Below are positions 17,964-26,413 of a stretch of DNA of 64,000 nt, in pieces. The notes under the pieces are model-generated. The model ran no database searches. It was not told where the DNA came from and saw only the letters and a program-made list of their open reading frames with translations. The stretch spans positions 62,001 to 126,000 of the forward strand of contig JANNWG010000046.1 of the NCBI GenBank assembly GCA_031414695.1, in the 5' to 3' direction. Made by a program: the position numbers and the translations under genes. The DNA comes from UKL13-2 sp031414695. GTDB lineage: Bacteria; Pseudomonadota; Gammaproteobacteria; Burkholderiales; Usitatibacteraceae. Every line of letters begins with the position of its first letter. The first letter of the stretch is position 1.

Positions 17964-18967
17964 GCGTTCACCGTTTGTTTTTTGTCCGCCGTAGTTGAAG
18001 CATATAGCCAACAAGAGGCTTCGGTTTTACCAGCGGGCAGTAAGCTTGGCCGTTCTGACGTGCAACGCGCGCCGACTTCAGCCTTGCGTGTGCAACGCGG
18101 ATTAAATGCGCAACCTGATGGTATTGCATTTAACCGCGGCATCGAGCCATCAATCTGGGTGAGTCGCTCAGTACTTTCGCCCACCGACGGTATCGCGCCC
18201 ATTAAGCCAACGGTATAAGGATGACGAGGGCTGTGAATGACCTCACTCACCGGTCCTATTTCAGCAATGCGACCGGCATACATCACCGCTACACGATCAG
18301 CCGTCTCGGCAATCACGCCCATATCGTGCGTCACCAGCAACACTGACGTACCATTTTCGCGGCAGAGTTTTTTAATCAGCGTGATGATTTGCGCTTGAAT
18401 AGAAACATCAAGTGCGGTCGTTGGCTCATCCGCAATGATGAGCTTTGGCTCGGCGGCCAATGCTAATGAAATGACGACCCGCTGACGCATACCGCCGGAA
18501 AATTGATGCGGATAATGATCAATACGCTTTTCTGCTGCCGGAATACCGACTTCGTTTAACAAATCAATTGCCCGCTGACGCGCTTGTGTCGGCGTGAGTG
18601 GCAGATGCGTGAGGATAGTTTCAATAATCTGCCGACCAATTGTGTATAGCGGATTTAGCGACGTGAGTGGGTCTTGAAAAATCGCGCCAATTTCGCGGCC
18701 ACGGATTTTGCGAAACTCATCAAATGGCAAGTTATCAATACGACGACCATTGAGCAAAATTTCTCCCGAGGCAATACGCCCGGGTGGCTCAAGTAGCCCG
18801 ATGATGGCGGCACCCGTGAGCGATTTGCCCGCGCCGGATTCACCGACCACGCCGAGCACTTCACCCGGGGCAATGCTAAAACTAATATCGTCAACTGCAG
18901 TCAGTAAGCCGCGACGGGTAGGGAACTGTACGCGTAAATTTTTAACTTCAAGTAGTGGTGTCGTCAT
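17960..18967 (-). CDS. Peptide/nickel-type ABC importer, ATPase (DppD/OppD-like)
   Basis: About 335 residues; the first ATPase of the importer. Walker A GESGAGKSL, Q-loop FQDPLTSLNP, signature FSGGMRQRVVISLAL, Walker B IIADEPTTALD, H-loop VTHDMG, and the C-terminal CAFNPRC...C cluster of the oligopeptide family. I chose ATG at 18967 because GGAGA lies seven bases upstream; a GTG five codons earlier would bury that ribosome site. It pairs with the following ATPase to power the permease. Confidence 0.95.
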   Translation of the reverse strand: MTTPLLEVKNLRVQFPTRRGLLTAVDDISFSIAPGEVLGVVGESGAGKSLTGAAIIGLLEPPGRIASGEILLNGRRIDNLPFDEFRKIRGREIGAIFQDPLTSLNPLYTIGRQIIETILTHLPLTPTQARQRAIDLLNEVGIPAAEKRIDHYPHQFSGGMRQRVVISLALAAEPKLIIADEPTTALDVSIQAQIITLIKKLCRENGTSVLLVTHDMGVIAETADRVAVMYAGRIAEIGPVSEVIHSPRHPYTVGLMGAIPSVGESTERLTQIDGSMPRLNAIPSGCAFNPRCTRKAEVGARCTSERPSLLPAGKTEASCWLYASTTADKKQTVNA

Positions 18968-18981
18968 TTGATTTATCTCCA

Positions 18982-19890
18982 CTAGCGTAGTTTAGGATTG
19001 AGCGCATCACGCAGCCAATCGCCAATGATGTTAATTGAGAGCACGAGTATCACCAGCATCACGCCTGGAAAAATCGTAATCCACCATTCGCCTGAAAATA
19101 AGAAATCATTGCCGATGCGAATTAACGTACCTAATGAAGGCTGGGTTGGCGGCACGCCAACGCCTAGAAACGACAGCGTAGCCTCCGTAATAATGGCAGC
19201 GCCGACATGCAGAGTTGCCAACACCAATACCGGCCCCATTACATTTGGCAACACGTGCGAAAACATAATCGCTAATGGCTTACGGCCAATCACGCGTGCG
19301 GCTTGCACGTATTCTTTATTACGCTCAACCAAGGTCGAGCCACGCACCGTACGCGCGTACTGCACCCAGCCCGATGCGGCAATCGCAAAGATAAGCACAT
19401 ACACCGCCACTTGGTCGTGAATATCTTTGAACACCACCCGTGCGACACCATCAATTAACAGTGCAATCAATATCGCAGGAAAGGACAATTGAATATCTGC
19501 CACACGCATGATGAAGGCATCTACTGCGCCACCGACATAGCCGGAAATCAAGCCCAAGGTAATACCAATCACCATTGACAACGCCACCGCGCAAATACCC
19601 ACTAATAAAGACACGCGTGAGCCATACATGATGGTGGACAGCACATCCCTACCTTGATCATCTGTGCCTAACAGAAACTGCGCTTTACCGTTTTCCGTCC
19701 ACGCAGGCGGGGTAAAGGCGTCCAGCAAATTTAGGGTTTTTAAGTCGAATGGATTATGTGGCGCCAAGATCGGCGCTAGTGCTGCGCCCAAAATCAAAAT
19801 AAGTGACATCACTGCCGCCACAATCACCAACGGATGACGCTTAAAGCTATACCAAAGGTCACTGTCTAACATGCGTTTAATGGTATCCAT
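18982..19890 (-). CDS. Peptide/nickel-type ABC importer, permease (DppC-like)
   Basis: About 302 residues. The N-terminal soluble segment (SFKRHPLVIVAAV) leads into about six membrane helices, with the cytoplasmic EAA-type loop EYVQAARVIGRKPLAIMFSH and the family LGTDDQGRDVLS motif after the first helix. It forms the inner-membrane channel with the DppB-like subunit. Start at 19890 is preceded by GGGAGG eight bases upstream, inside the last codons of the upstream permease gene, so the two are coupled. Confidence 0.95.
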   Translation of the reverse strand: MDTIKRMLDSDLWYSFKRHPLVIVAAVMSLILILGAALAPILAPHNPFDLKTLNLLDAFTPPAWTENGKAQFLLGTDDQGRDVLSTIMYGSRVSLLVGICAVALSMVIGITLGLISGYVGGAVDAFIMRVADIQLSFPAILIALLIDGVARVVFKDIHDQVAVYVLIFAIAASGWVQYARTVRGSTLVERNKEYVQAARVIGRKPLAIMFSHVLPNVMGPVLVLATLHVGAAIITEATLSFLGVGVPPTQPSLGTLIRIGNDFLFSGEWWITIFPGVMLVILVLSINIIGDWLRDALNPKLR

Positions 19891-19891
19891 G

Positions 19892-20878
19892 TTAGTGGCC
19901 TCCCGATCCAGATTGCTCAACACGTAGTCGGGGGTCTACTGCAAAGTACAAAAGATCAACAATCAAATTCACCGCCACAAAAATAAAACCAATCAAACAA
20001 AGGTAGGCTGCCATCACCGGAATATCGGCAAACTGCACCGCTTGAATAAAGAGTAAGCCCATGCCCGGCCACTGAAAAACCGTCTCAGTAATAATCGCAA
20101 AAGCAATAATGCCGCCGAGCTGTAAACCGGTAATGGTGATCACGGGGACTAAGGTATTTTTCAACGCATGTCCAAAATGCACGGCGTTGTTAGTAAGCCC
20201 ACGGGCACGCGCAAACTTAATATAGTCAGTGCGTAAGACTTCCAGCATTTCTGCACGCACGAGCCGCATGATGAGGGTAATGGGATAAAAGCCCAACGTA
20301 ATCGCGGGCAAAATAATCGCCTTCAAGCCATCTGCGGTTAAGAAGCCCGTTGACCAGAAGCCTAATTGCGTAACTTCGCCGCGACCAAACGACGGTAACC
20401 AGCCTAACCACACCGCAAAAATCAGAATCAAAAATATGCCAATTAAAAAATTGGGCAACGATACGCCGATCAACGAGCCTGTCAGCAATAATTTTGAGGT
20501 CCATTTATCTCGCTTTAACGCGGTATAAACGCCCATTGGAATACCGATAAATAGCCCAAACACCGCCGCCGTCATGGCTAACTCAAGCGTAGCGGGTAAA
20601 CGTTCCGCAAGCAACTGTGAGACAGGTCGTCCAAGGCGTAGAGAAATGCCAAAATTACCTTGTAAGGCATTGCCAATAAAGGTGCCAAATTGCACATAAA
20701 ACGGCTGATCCAGCCCTAATGACTTTCGCACTTCTTCGCGATCAGCTTGTGTGGCCTCTGGAGGCAGCATAAGTGAGACGGGGTCACCTACAAAATTAAA
20801 TAGCGAGAAGGCAATAAAGCCAACCGCTAACATGACCATCACAGACTGCAGCAGTCGTCTAATAATAAAAGCGAGCAT
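19892..20878 (-). CDS. Peptide/nickel-type ABC importer, permease (DppB-like)
   Basis: A 328-residue inner-membrane protein with about six helices. MLAFIIRRLLQSVMVMLAVG is the typical DppB N-terminus; the large periplasmic loop contains SLGLDQPFYVQFGTF, and the EAA loop is DYIKFARARGLTNNAVHFGH. It follows the two binding-protein genes after a 159-bp gap that holds a stable hairpin. Together with the DppC-like protein and two ATPases it completes the transporter. Substrate (peptide, nickel or other) not assignable. Confidence 0.95.
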   Translation of the reverse strand: MLAFIIRRLLQSVMVMLAVGFIAFSLFNFVGDPVSLMLPPEATQADREEVRKSLGLDQPFYVQFGTFIGNALQGNFGISLRLGRPVSQLLAERLPATLELAMTAAVFGLFIGIPMGVYTALKRDKWTSKLLLTGSLIGVSLPNFLIGIFLILIFAVWLGWLPSFGRGEVTQLGFWSTGFLTADGLKAIILPAITLGFYPITLIMRLVRAEMLEVLRTDYIKFARARGLTNNAVHFGHALKNTLVPVITITGLQLGGIIAFAIITETVFQWPGMGLLFIQAVQFADIPVMAAYLCLIGFIFVAVNLIVDLLYFAVDPRLRVEQSGSGGH

Positions 20879-20956
20879 AGGGTTCCTAATTAGTCTGGTG
20901 CAAATGTAGTGTTGCTAAATCAATGCAGCTTATGTCAACAACTTGCTGAGCTCTTT

Positions 20957-20977
20957 CCCTCGAGCGCGTAGCGAGGG
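20957..20977 (-). promoter_or_regulatory. GC-rich hairpin in the binding protein-permease gap
   Basis: CCCTCG (20957-20962) and CGAGGG (20972-20977) enclose a nine-base loop in the 159-bp gap between the binding-protein and permease genes. There is no U-tract, so it is not a standard terminator. Such hairpins often stabilise the upstream binding-protein message or reduce read-through. Role inferred. Confidence 0.45.
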
Positions 20978-21037
20978 GCATGGGCTACAACACGAGTAGT
21001 GAAAGTACGTAAGGCTCAACACAATGCGTAACAAAAA

Positions 21038-22663
21038 TTACTTCACCATAAACCTGAAAAAATACGGCACACCATTCGGGGGTAATACCGCTTCAACATG
21101 ACTTCGCATCGCCCACGGAATGATCGGCTTATGTAGCGTAATGATAGGCAGTTCGCGATTGACGAGCAACAATGCCTCGCCAATGAGCGCGTCTCGTTTC
21201 TTCATATCATTTTCCACTTTAAACCGATCAATCAAATCGTCGAGTACTTTGTTTGAATAACGACCGTAGTTATTGTCTCCGCCCGTTGTATTTGGCACAT
21301 AAGACCGTAGCAGGCTTTGCATCGTGTAGAGCGCGTCGGATGTTGGCGTTGTCCAACTCAAGAGATAGAAACTTGTATCGAATTTCTGAATTTTGGGAAA
21401 CAGGTTACCGGTAGGCATCACATTCGGTGTTGCCTTGATACCGATACGCGCAAGCATCGGTGCTATCGCTTGGCAAATATCTGGCGCCGGTTTGTTATCG
21501 CCACAGTCCAGTGTGACTGAAAAGCCGTTCGGATAGCCAGCGTCTTCAAGCAATTTCTTTGCGCGTGTCGGGTCAAATGGGAGACGCTTATCCGCAGCAG
21601 GCAGAAAACCTTGATCGCCTGAGGTGATGATGGCACCCGTCAACACCGCGAGATTGCGCATAACCTTGCTTCGAATTGCTTCAGCATCAATCGCAGAGGC
21701 AACTGCTTGGCGAACGCGTATATCTTTCCAAGGATTCTTGCCCTTTACACTCGAATAAAGCAGCTCGTCGCGATGCATATCGAAAGCAAGAAATTGTACG
21801 CGCGCCTCTAACCCTTCAACCACTTTAACGCCAGGGCTCGACCGCATACGTGGTACGTCTTGCGGTTGCGGGTCGTTCACAAACTGGATTTCATTGGAAA
21901 TAAGTGCCGCAATACGCGTCGGGCTCGACTTGATAGGTCGAAGCGTGACTTCAGTCACGTTGCCCTTTTCGGGGCTCGCTTTGTTCCACCAGTCGGGGTG
22001 GGCAACCAAGACGGTGCGCACATCTGGCTGACGATCCTTGACCATAAAAGGCCCTGTGCCATTGGCGTTGCGCGAGGCAAAGGTGTCTTCAGCGTCTTTG
22101 TAATTTTGTGGCGCCTCGGCTTTATTCTTGATCGCCCAAGCGCGATTAACGATGCGAAGCCCAAACAAGTGATTTGGCAAAACAGGATTCGGTTCGCGCA
22201 TAACAAAATCAACCGTGAGGTCGTCTACTTTGCGCGCGCGCTCGACCCCTTGAACCGCAATTTTGAGCTGAGAAAGCGGGTGCTGCGCGCGTTGGACTGA
22301 AAATACGACATCATCAGCATTCAATACGCTACCGTCATGGAATTTCACATTCGGTCGAAGCTTAAACCGCCATGTGTTAGCGTCAGGTTGTGTCCAAGCA
22401 GTGGCGAGCCATGGCACAAGTTTGAAATTCTTATCACGCCAAACAAGGCCTTCGTACACATTTGAAAGCAACCGGTTGGTCACAGCCAAGTTTACCGAAT
22501 GCGGGTCTAAGGTTTGCGGCTCATCTTGCGTGCCATAGACAATGGCCTTAGCGTGAGCCGCACTAATGCCCACGATCGCTAACAGCGCAAACATTGTGGC
22601 AATGTTTCGTGCGAAGTGGGGGATTCTTGGCCTGACGGTGTCTTGCGGCATATTGATTGGCAT
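21038..22663 (-). CDS. Periplasmic binding protein, SBP_bac_5 family (proximal)
   Basis: About 541 residues; a family 5 (DppA/OppA-type) solute-binding protein. After a long basic N-region, the signal segment NIATMFALLAIVGISAAHA ends with an AHA-type cleavage site. DEPQTLDPHSVN, RFKLRPNVKFHDGSVLNADD and a C-terminal LPIITLHKP are diagnostic. The start at 22663 avoids a longer form whose first codons would lie in the upstream terminator. It is a clear paralogue of the binding protein encoded just upstream (shared RNANGTG, NELLYSNVKGKNP-like and SFYLL/SFYLY segments). Confidence 0.92.
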   Translation of the reverse strand: MPINMPQDTVRPRIPHFARNIATMFALLAIVGISAAHAKAIVYGTQDEPQTLDPHSVNLAVTNRLLSNVYEGLVWRDKNFKLVPWLATAWTQPDANTWRFKLRPNVKFHDGSVLNADDVVFSVQRAQHPLSQLKIAVQGVERARKVDDLTVDFVMREPNPVLPNHLFGLRIVNRAWAIKNKAEAPQNYKDAEDTFASRNANGTGPFMVKDRQPDVRTVLVAHPDWWNKASPEKGNVTEVTLRPIKSSPTRIAALISNEIQFVNDPQPQDVPRMRSSPGVKVVEGLEARVQFLAFDMHRDELLYSSVKGKNPWKDIRVRQAVASAIDAEAIRSKVMRNLAVLTGAIITSGDQGFLPAADKRLPFDPTRAKKLLEDAGYPNGFSVTLDCGDNKPAPDICQAIAPMLARIGIKATPNVMPTGNLFPKIQKFDTSFYLLSWTTPTSDALYTMQSLLRSYVPNTTGGDNNYGRYSNKVLDDLIDRFKVENDMKKRDALIGEALLLVNRELPIITLHKPIIPWAMRSHVEAVLPPNGVPYFFRFMVK

Positions 22664-22699
22664 GTTGTTTAATTGAATCAGCCACAATGGCGACCCCAC

Positions 22700-22734
22700 A
22701 AAAAATCGCCCGCTGAGACGACTCAAGCGGGCGA
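22700..22734 (-). terminator. Rho-independent terminator between the two binding-protein genes
   Basis: AGCGGGCGA and TCGCCCGCT (22726-22734 and 22706-22714) form a strong stem, with an inner TGAG/CTCA stem in the loop. On the minus strand the stem is followed by a run of six T. It sits after the distal binding-protein gene and 37 bp before the proximal one, so it should reduce transcription of the rest of the importer. Confidence 0.8.
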
Positions 22735-22799
22735 TGAATTATAGGGCTTTGGGCGTTTTATTGTTTGAATGCTCTCGATGTTTGCAGAAGCAACAAAAG

Positions 22800-24389
22800 T
22801 TAGTTAATCACAACCCACTTCGCATTGACACGGTTGTCAGGCCGATGTACGGCGGTCACGTTTTTACGCATTGCCCACGGGATGATCTGGTGGTGCAGCG
22901 GAATATGCCCAACATCCGCTTGATGCAACATTAACGCTTCGCGCGTAATGGCGGTACGCTTGGTGAAATCAATTTCGGTTTTGAGTTTGTCAATGAGCGC
23001 ATCTACCTTGGGGTTGGAATAGCCCGAATAATTTTGCTCACCGTCGCCACCTGTTGATTTAGTGCGGATCACAGACTGCAATGTGTAGAGCGAATCAAAG
23101 GTTGGCACGCCCCAGCCATATAGGTAAAAACTGGTGTCGCTGTTTTGGATTTTAGGGAAATAGGTCACGCGCGGCATTGAGTTAAGTTTCACCTTAATGT
23201 CAATTTTAGCCAACATGCCAGCGACGGCCGTACAAATGCGTTCGTCGTTAATGTAGCGATTGTTCGGGCAATCAAGTGTGATTTCAAAGCCTTGCGGATA
23301 ACCTGCCTCAGTCATGAGTTTTTTTGCGTTTGCAAGATTCACTGCGGGACGTTTTTCTATATCTTTTGAATAGCCGCGCACCTGTGGAGCAATCATCGAC
23401 ATCGACGGCAATGAAAGGCCACGCATAATCGTTTTTTGCAGCGCCATCACATCCACAGTCTGCAATATTGCTTGGCGAACACGTACATCCTTAAACGGAT
23501 TTTTGCCTTTCACATTGGAGTAAAGCAATTCATTGCGACCCTGATCCATCGAGAGAAAAACGGTACGGTTTTCATTACCCTCAAGCGTTTTTAGTTTCGC
23601 ATTCGCCTTCAAGCTGCCTAAATCTTGCACTGGTGGATCAAGCACTAAATCAATCTCGCCCGTAATCAGTGCAGATATACGCGTTGCATCTTGCTTGATC
23701 GGGGTATAGATAACCTCAGTCACATTACCCTCGCGCTTGCCCCACCAATCTGCATTAGCAGCCAGCACTGTCTTGACATCTGGCTCGCGGGCTTTGAGTA
23801 CATAGGCGCCTGTGCCATTGGCATTACGTGCGGCAAACGTTTCTTCTTTATTCTTGAAGTCTTGTGGCTTCAACACATTGTATTTTGTAGACCAAGCGCG
23901 GCTCATCATGCGGACTTCGGTGAGCTGGTCTAGGAGCGTAGGCACTGGGCCGTTGGTGATGATGTCAACGGTCAGGTTATCTACTTTTTTGGCTTCTTTG
24001 ATGCCCTGCATATAGGCGGCAAAGTTAGATGTCTTTTCTTGCGCCCGCGCGATTGAAAAAATCACATCATCCGCTGTGAAGGGTGTGCCGTCGTGAAAGG
24101 TCACTTTAGGGCGCAGCTTAAAACGCATGGTAGTCGGATTTAGCTGCTGCCAAGAGACTGCTAAACAAGGCTCAATCGCTATTTTTTTGTCGCGATTAAC
24201 CAACGGCTCATACACATGGTCATTCATCGCATTATTTAAGCCTTCGTTTTGTGCATGTGGATCCATGGTCAGTACATCACCTTGTGATGCCCAGCGGAAG
24301 GTTTTTGCATCGGCAGTTGACTGGTTTAAAACCGCCAAAAATAGCGAGATACAAATTAAAAATACAGTGCTTCGCGATGAAATGCTCAT
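22800..24389 (-). CDS. Periplasmic binding protein, SBP_bac_5 family (distal)
   Basis: About 529 residues; a second family 5 solute-binding protein, first gene of the importer cluster. The N-terminus (TVFLICISLFLAVLNQSTADA) is a normal Sec signal. The mature part shows DVLTMDPHAQNEGLNNAMND, RFKLRPKVTFHDGTPFTADD and HIPLHHQIIPWAMR. AGGA lies six bases before the ATG at 24389. Two paralogous binding proteins feeding one permease suggest two related ligands, or one dominant, one accessory. A terminator follows it. Confidence 0.93.
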   Translation of the reverse strand: MSISSRSTVFLICISLFLAVLNQSTADAKTFRWASQGDVLTMDPHAQNEGLNNAMNDHVYEPLVNRDKKIAIEPCLAVSWQQLNPTTMRFKLRPKVTFHDGTPFTADDVIFSIARAQEKTSNFAAYMQGIKEAKKVDNLTVDIITNGPVPTLLDQLTEVRMMSRAWSTKYNVLKPQDFKNKEETFAARNANGTGAYVLKAREPDVKTVLAANADWWGKREGNVTEVIYTPIKQDATRISALITGEIDLVLDPPVQDLGSLKANAKLKTLEGNENRTVFLSMDQGRNELLYSNVKGKNPFKDVRVRQAILQTVDVMALQKTIMRGLSLPSMSMIAPQVRGYSKDIEKRPAVNLANAKKLMTEAGYPQGFEITLDCPNNRYINDERICTAVAGMLAKIDIKVKLNSMPRVTYFPKIQNSDTSFYLYGWGVPTFDSLYTLQSVIRTKSTGGDGEQNYSGYSNPKVDALIDKLKTEIDFTKRTAITREALMLHQADVGHIPLHHQIIPWAMRKNVTAVHRPDNRVNAKWVVIN

Positions 24390-24420
24390 ATATGTCCTAA
24401 TTAACAATCGGTAAATAAAA

Positions 24421-24449
24421 AGTGTGCCTGACCGGGCAAGCTAAGTCAA
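24421..24449 (-). promoter_or_regulatory. Candidate sigma-70 promoter of the importer operon
   Basis: On the minus strand TTGACT (24444-24449) and CACACT (24421-24426) are separated by 17 bp and lie 32 bp before the ATG of the distal binding protein. The -35 is good, the -10 is weak, consistent with a regulated promoter. Confidence 0.35.
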
Positions 24450-24533
24450 TCTTGATCCACCTTTCTGCTGTTTTCAGTGCATTAATGTCGGCAACGCTAA
24501 AATAGCTTAACAATATTTTCTTATGGAATTGAC

Positions 24534-25115
24534 ATGACCACCATTGTTGTAGTGAAAAAAAGCGGACTCGCCGTCATAGCAGGTGACACTTTAACCACAT
24601 TTGGCGCGACCCGTTTGGGCAGCGCACATGATGCTTCACCGGAAAAAATCCTTAAGCACAATGGCACATTTTTTGGCATTGCTGGCTCTGCTGCGCACCA
24701 AATGGTGTTGGAAAGCATTTTGACGAATCACGAAAAAGCCAAAGAATTTAAATTTAATGGCCGCCATGAAATTTACGAGAGCTTTCGCAAAATTCACCCT
24801 ATCCTGAAAGAAGAAGCCTATCTCAACCCCAAAGAAGAAGACAATGACCCGTATGAGTCTTCGCAACTGACTGCGATGGTAGTCAATGCGTCTGGCATAT
24901 TCGGCGTGTACTCAATGCGCGAAGTGTTTGAATATGATCGGTTTTGGGCGATTGGCTCAGGTCGCGATTTTGCTCTAGGCGCGATGTACGCTGTGTACAA
25001 CAGCAAAAAGACGGCGAAAGAAATTGCCGAGCTGGGTGTAACGGCAGGCTGTGAATACGATACGGGCACGGGGCTGCCAATGAATATTGAGACTGTTAAG
25101 TTGGCGACAAAATAA
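24534..25115 (+). CDS. Betaproteobacterial proteasome homologue (BPH), Ntn-hydrolase
   Basis: A 193-residue proteasome-beta/HslV-fold protein. After removal of Met1 the chain starts TTIVVVKKSG, putting Thr at position 1 as the nucleophile; Asp17 (AGDTLTT) and Lys37 (EKIL) match the Thr1/Asp17/Lys33 triad with a four-residue insertion. IAGSAAHQM and AIGSGRDFALGAMYAV match the HslV-fold pattern GFAGG/AIGSGG. No hslU or other unfoldase gene is adjacent. This fits the BPH family described in betaproteobacteria, distinct from HslV and Anbu, whose physiological partner is unclear. Cytoplasmic. Often misannotated in databases. Confidence 0.85.
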   Translation: MTTIVVVKKSGLAVIAGDTLTTFGATRLGSAHDASPEKILKHNGTFFGIAGSAAHQMVLESILTNHEKAKEFKFNGRHEIYESFRKIHPILKEEAYLNPKEEDNDPYESSQLTAMVVNASGIFGVYSMREVFEYDRFWAIGSGRDFALGAMYAVYNSKKTAKEIAELGVTAGCEYDTGTGLPMNIETVKLATK

Positions 25116-25116
25116 T

Positions 25117-25260
25117 GATTAGCCGCAGATAAACACTGATAAAACCACAAACCCTAGTGTTAACAGCTATTTTCAGACATTACTGCCTCAAACAGGTCGC
25201 TAACGCTAGAGTTTTGTTTTAGACTTTATCTGCGTTCATCTGCGTTCATCTGCGGCAAAA
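25117..25260. repeat. Intergenic cruciform repeat, family A copy 2
   Basis: The left arm (25117-25144, GCCGCAGATAAACACTGATA) is inverted against the right arm (25225-25260, with TGCGTTCATC twice). Both run on a ~10-bp period. It resembles copy 1 at 12626-12725, but the interior differs: it contains a second repeated motif (25154-25208). It fills the gap between the BPH stop and the Hsp15-like gene start. Confidence 0.8.
25154..25208 (+). repeat. Short repeated motif, family B copy 1
   Basis: TAGTGTTAACAGCTATTTTC begins a motif that continues with AGAC, TGCC and CAAAC elements and ends GCTAACGCTAG. The outer words CTAGTGTTAAC and GCTAACGCTAG are imperfect inverses. A second copy is at 54171-54225; the shared core is TATTTTCAGAC and TGCC.CAAAC.GG. 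It is nested between the arms of family A copy 2. Confidence 0.5.
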
Positions 25261-25270
25261 AAAGTTCTCT

Positions 25271-25678
25271 ATGACATCCCACCTCACCACACGAATCGAC
25301 AAATACCTCTGGGCGGCGCGCTTTTTTAAGACACGGCAGCTTGCCATTGACGCGATTAACACAGGACGCATTCTGGTCAATGATGAGCGCGTTAAACCGG
25401 CAAAGATGATAAAAATCGCTGACAGCATAGTCGTCAGAAAACCGCCATATGAATGGTGTATCGTAGTTACAGGGTTAGCGGAAAAGCGCGGGGCTGCGGT
25501 GTTTGCCTTGACGCTGTATCAGGAAACGGACTCTAGCATCTTGGCACGCGAATCACTTAAAAAAGAGTTGCAAGATATGCCGCCGCCGCTTTTTCCGGGG
25601 CGACCAACAAAAAAAGACCGACGTACGTTGGAGAAATTTTTTGATACTCAACACGCTCAAATTGAAAACAACCAGTAA
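25271..25678 (+). CDS. hslR: Hsp15-like S4-domain RNA-binding protein
   Basis: A 135-residue protein with an N-terminal S4 RNA-binding domain: RIDKYLWAARFFKTRQLAIDAI, GRILVNDERVKPAKMIK. In E. coli Hsp15 binds stalled 50S subunits carrying nascent chain-tRNA and is heat-induced. The C-terminal third (FPGRPTKKDRRTLEKFF) is basic and typical of the family. Neighbouring BPH on the same strand is suggestive of a protein-quality theme, but the two are separated by a 155-bp gap filled by a repeat. It overlaps yceI-like by 38 bases. Confidence 0.92.
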   Translation: MTSHLTTRIDKYLWAARFFKTRQLAIDAINTGRILVNDERVKPAKMIKIADSIVVRKPPYEWCIVVTGLAEKRGAAVFALTLYQETDSSILARESLKKELQDMPPPLFPGRPTKKDRRTLEKFFDTQHAQIENNQ

Positions 25679-26318
25679 AGTGCGGCAGTCAGCGCTCATT
25701 GCGCTACTACTTTTTGGTTTCACCGCACAGGCAGCACAGCTTGAGTACGTGATTGATCCTGTCGCCACCAAGACAACTTACGAGACAAAGTATCTAGGCT
25801 TCATTTCAGTACGCGGGGTGTTCACGCGCATGACAGGCTCGCTTCAGTACGATGCGACATCCGATCCCAATAAGCCTACGATTGATCGCGAGGCAAGTAT
25901 TCATGTGGTGATAGACACCACCACTCTAAAGCCGACTAACTTTGATAGCGACGCTAAACGACAAATGCTGCGCGGGCCAGAGTTTTTTAATGTCGATAAA
26001 TTTCCCACCATTGAATTCAAATCAAGCAAATTTCGTTACAGCGTGAATAGTCTTGGTGAGGAGAAATTGGTTGCTATCGACGGCACCGTAAAACTCGTCG
26101 GCATCACTAGGCCTGCTACGCTTAATGTGATTAAAAGTCAGTGTGATGCCGCCACCACCACGCAAGCTGCGCGTTGTACGGCGACTACCGAGTGGTTAGT
26201 AAAACGCTTTGAATTCGGCATGAATGGCTGGGCTGCCACTGTGAGTGATGAGGTAAAAATCAGCGTAGATTTGGTTGCCGTAGCAACAAACGGCGCAGTC
26301 ACAAACGATAAAAAATGA
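25641..26318 (+). CDS. YceI-family periplasmic lipocalin-like protein
   Basis: About 225 residues; a YceI-type beta-barrel thought to bind polyprenyl or other lipids. A Sec signal (SALIALLLFGFTAQAAQ) precedes the barrel, with FTRMTGSLQYD, DSDAKRQMLRGPEFFNVDKFP, IEFKSSKFRY and GTVKLVGITRPATLNV as family signatures. I chose TTG at 25641 because GGAG lies seven bases upstream; a GTG at 25680 has no ribosome site. It overlaps hslR by 38 bases. The next gene is convergent. Confidence 0.9.
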   Translation: MILNTLKLKTTSKVRQSALIALLLFGFTAQAAQLEYVIDPVATKTTYETKYLGFISVRGVFTRMTGSLQYDATSDPNKPTIDREASIHVVIDTTTLKPTNFDSDAKRQMLRGPEFFNVDKFPTIEFKSSKFRYSVNSLGEEKLVAIDGTVKLVGITRPATLNVIKSQCDAATTTQAARCTATTEWLVKRFEFGMNGWAATVSDEVKISVDLVAVATNGAVTNDKK

Positions 26319-26413
26319 ATAGGGGCGGGCTGTTTGCAGCAAAATTGCTTGAAAAACCCCACCAATAAACAACTTTTCTTAAATATCAATAGATGCAGCA
26401 ATTCACCGTATTT

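Noticed and set aside
21006..21018. Word TACGTAAGGCTCA also found at 63913-63925
   Set aside because: A 13-bp match between two places in 64 kb is expected many times by chance, and the flanks differ.
24534..25115. Assignment of the Ntn-hydrolase as HslV
   Set aside because: Residue pattern is HslV-like, but no hslU is adjacent and there is a four-residue insertion before the active Lys; BPH is the better fit.
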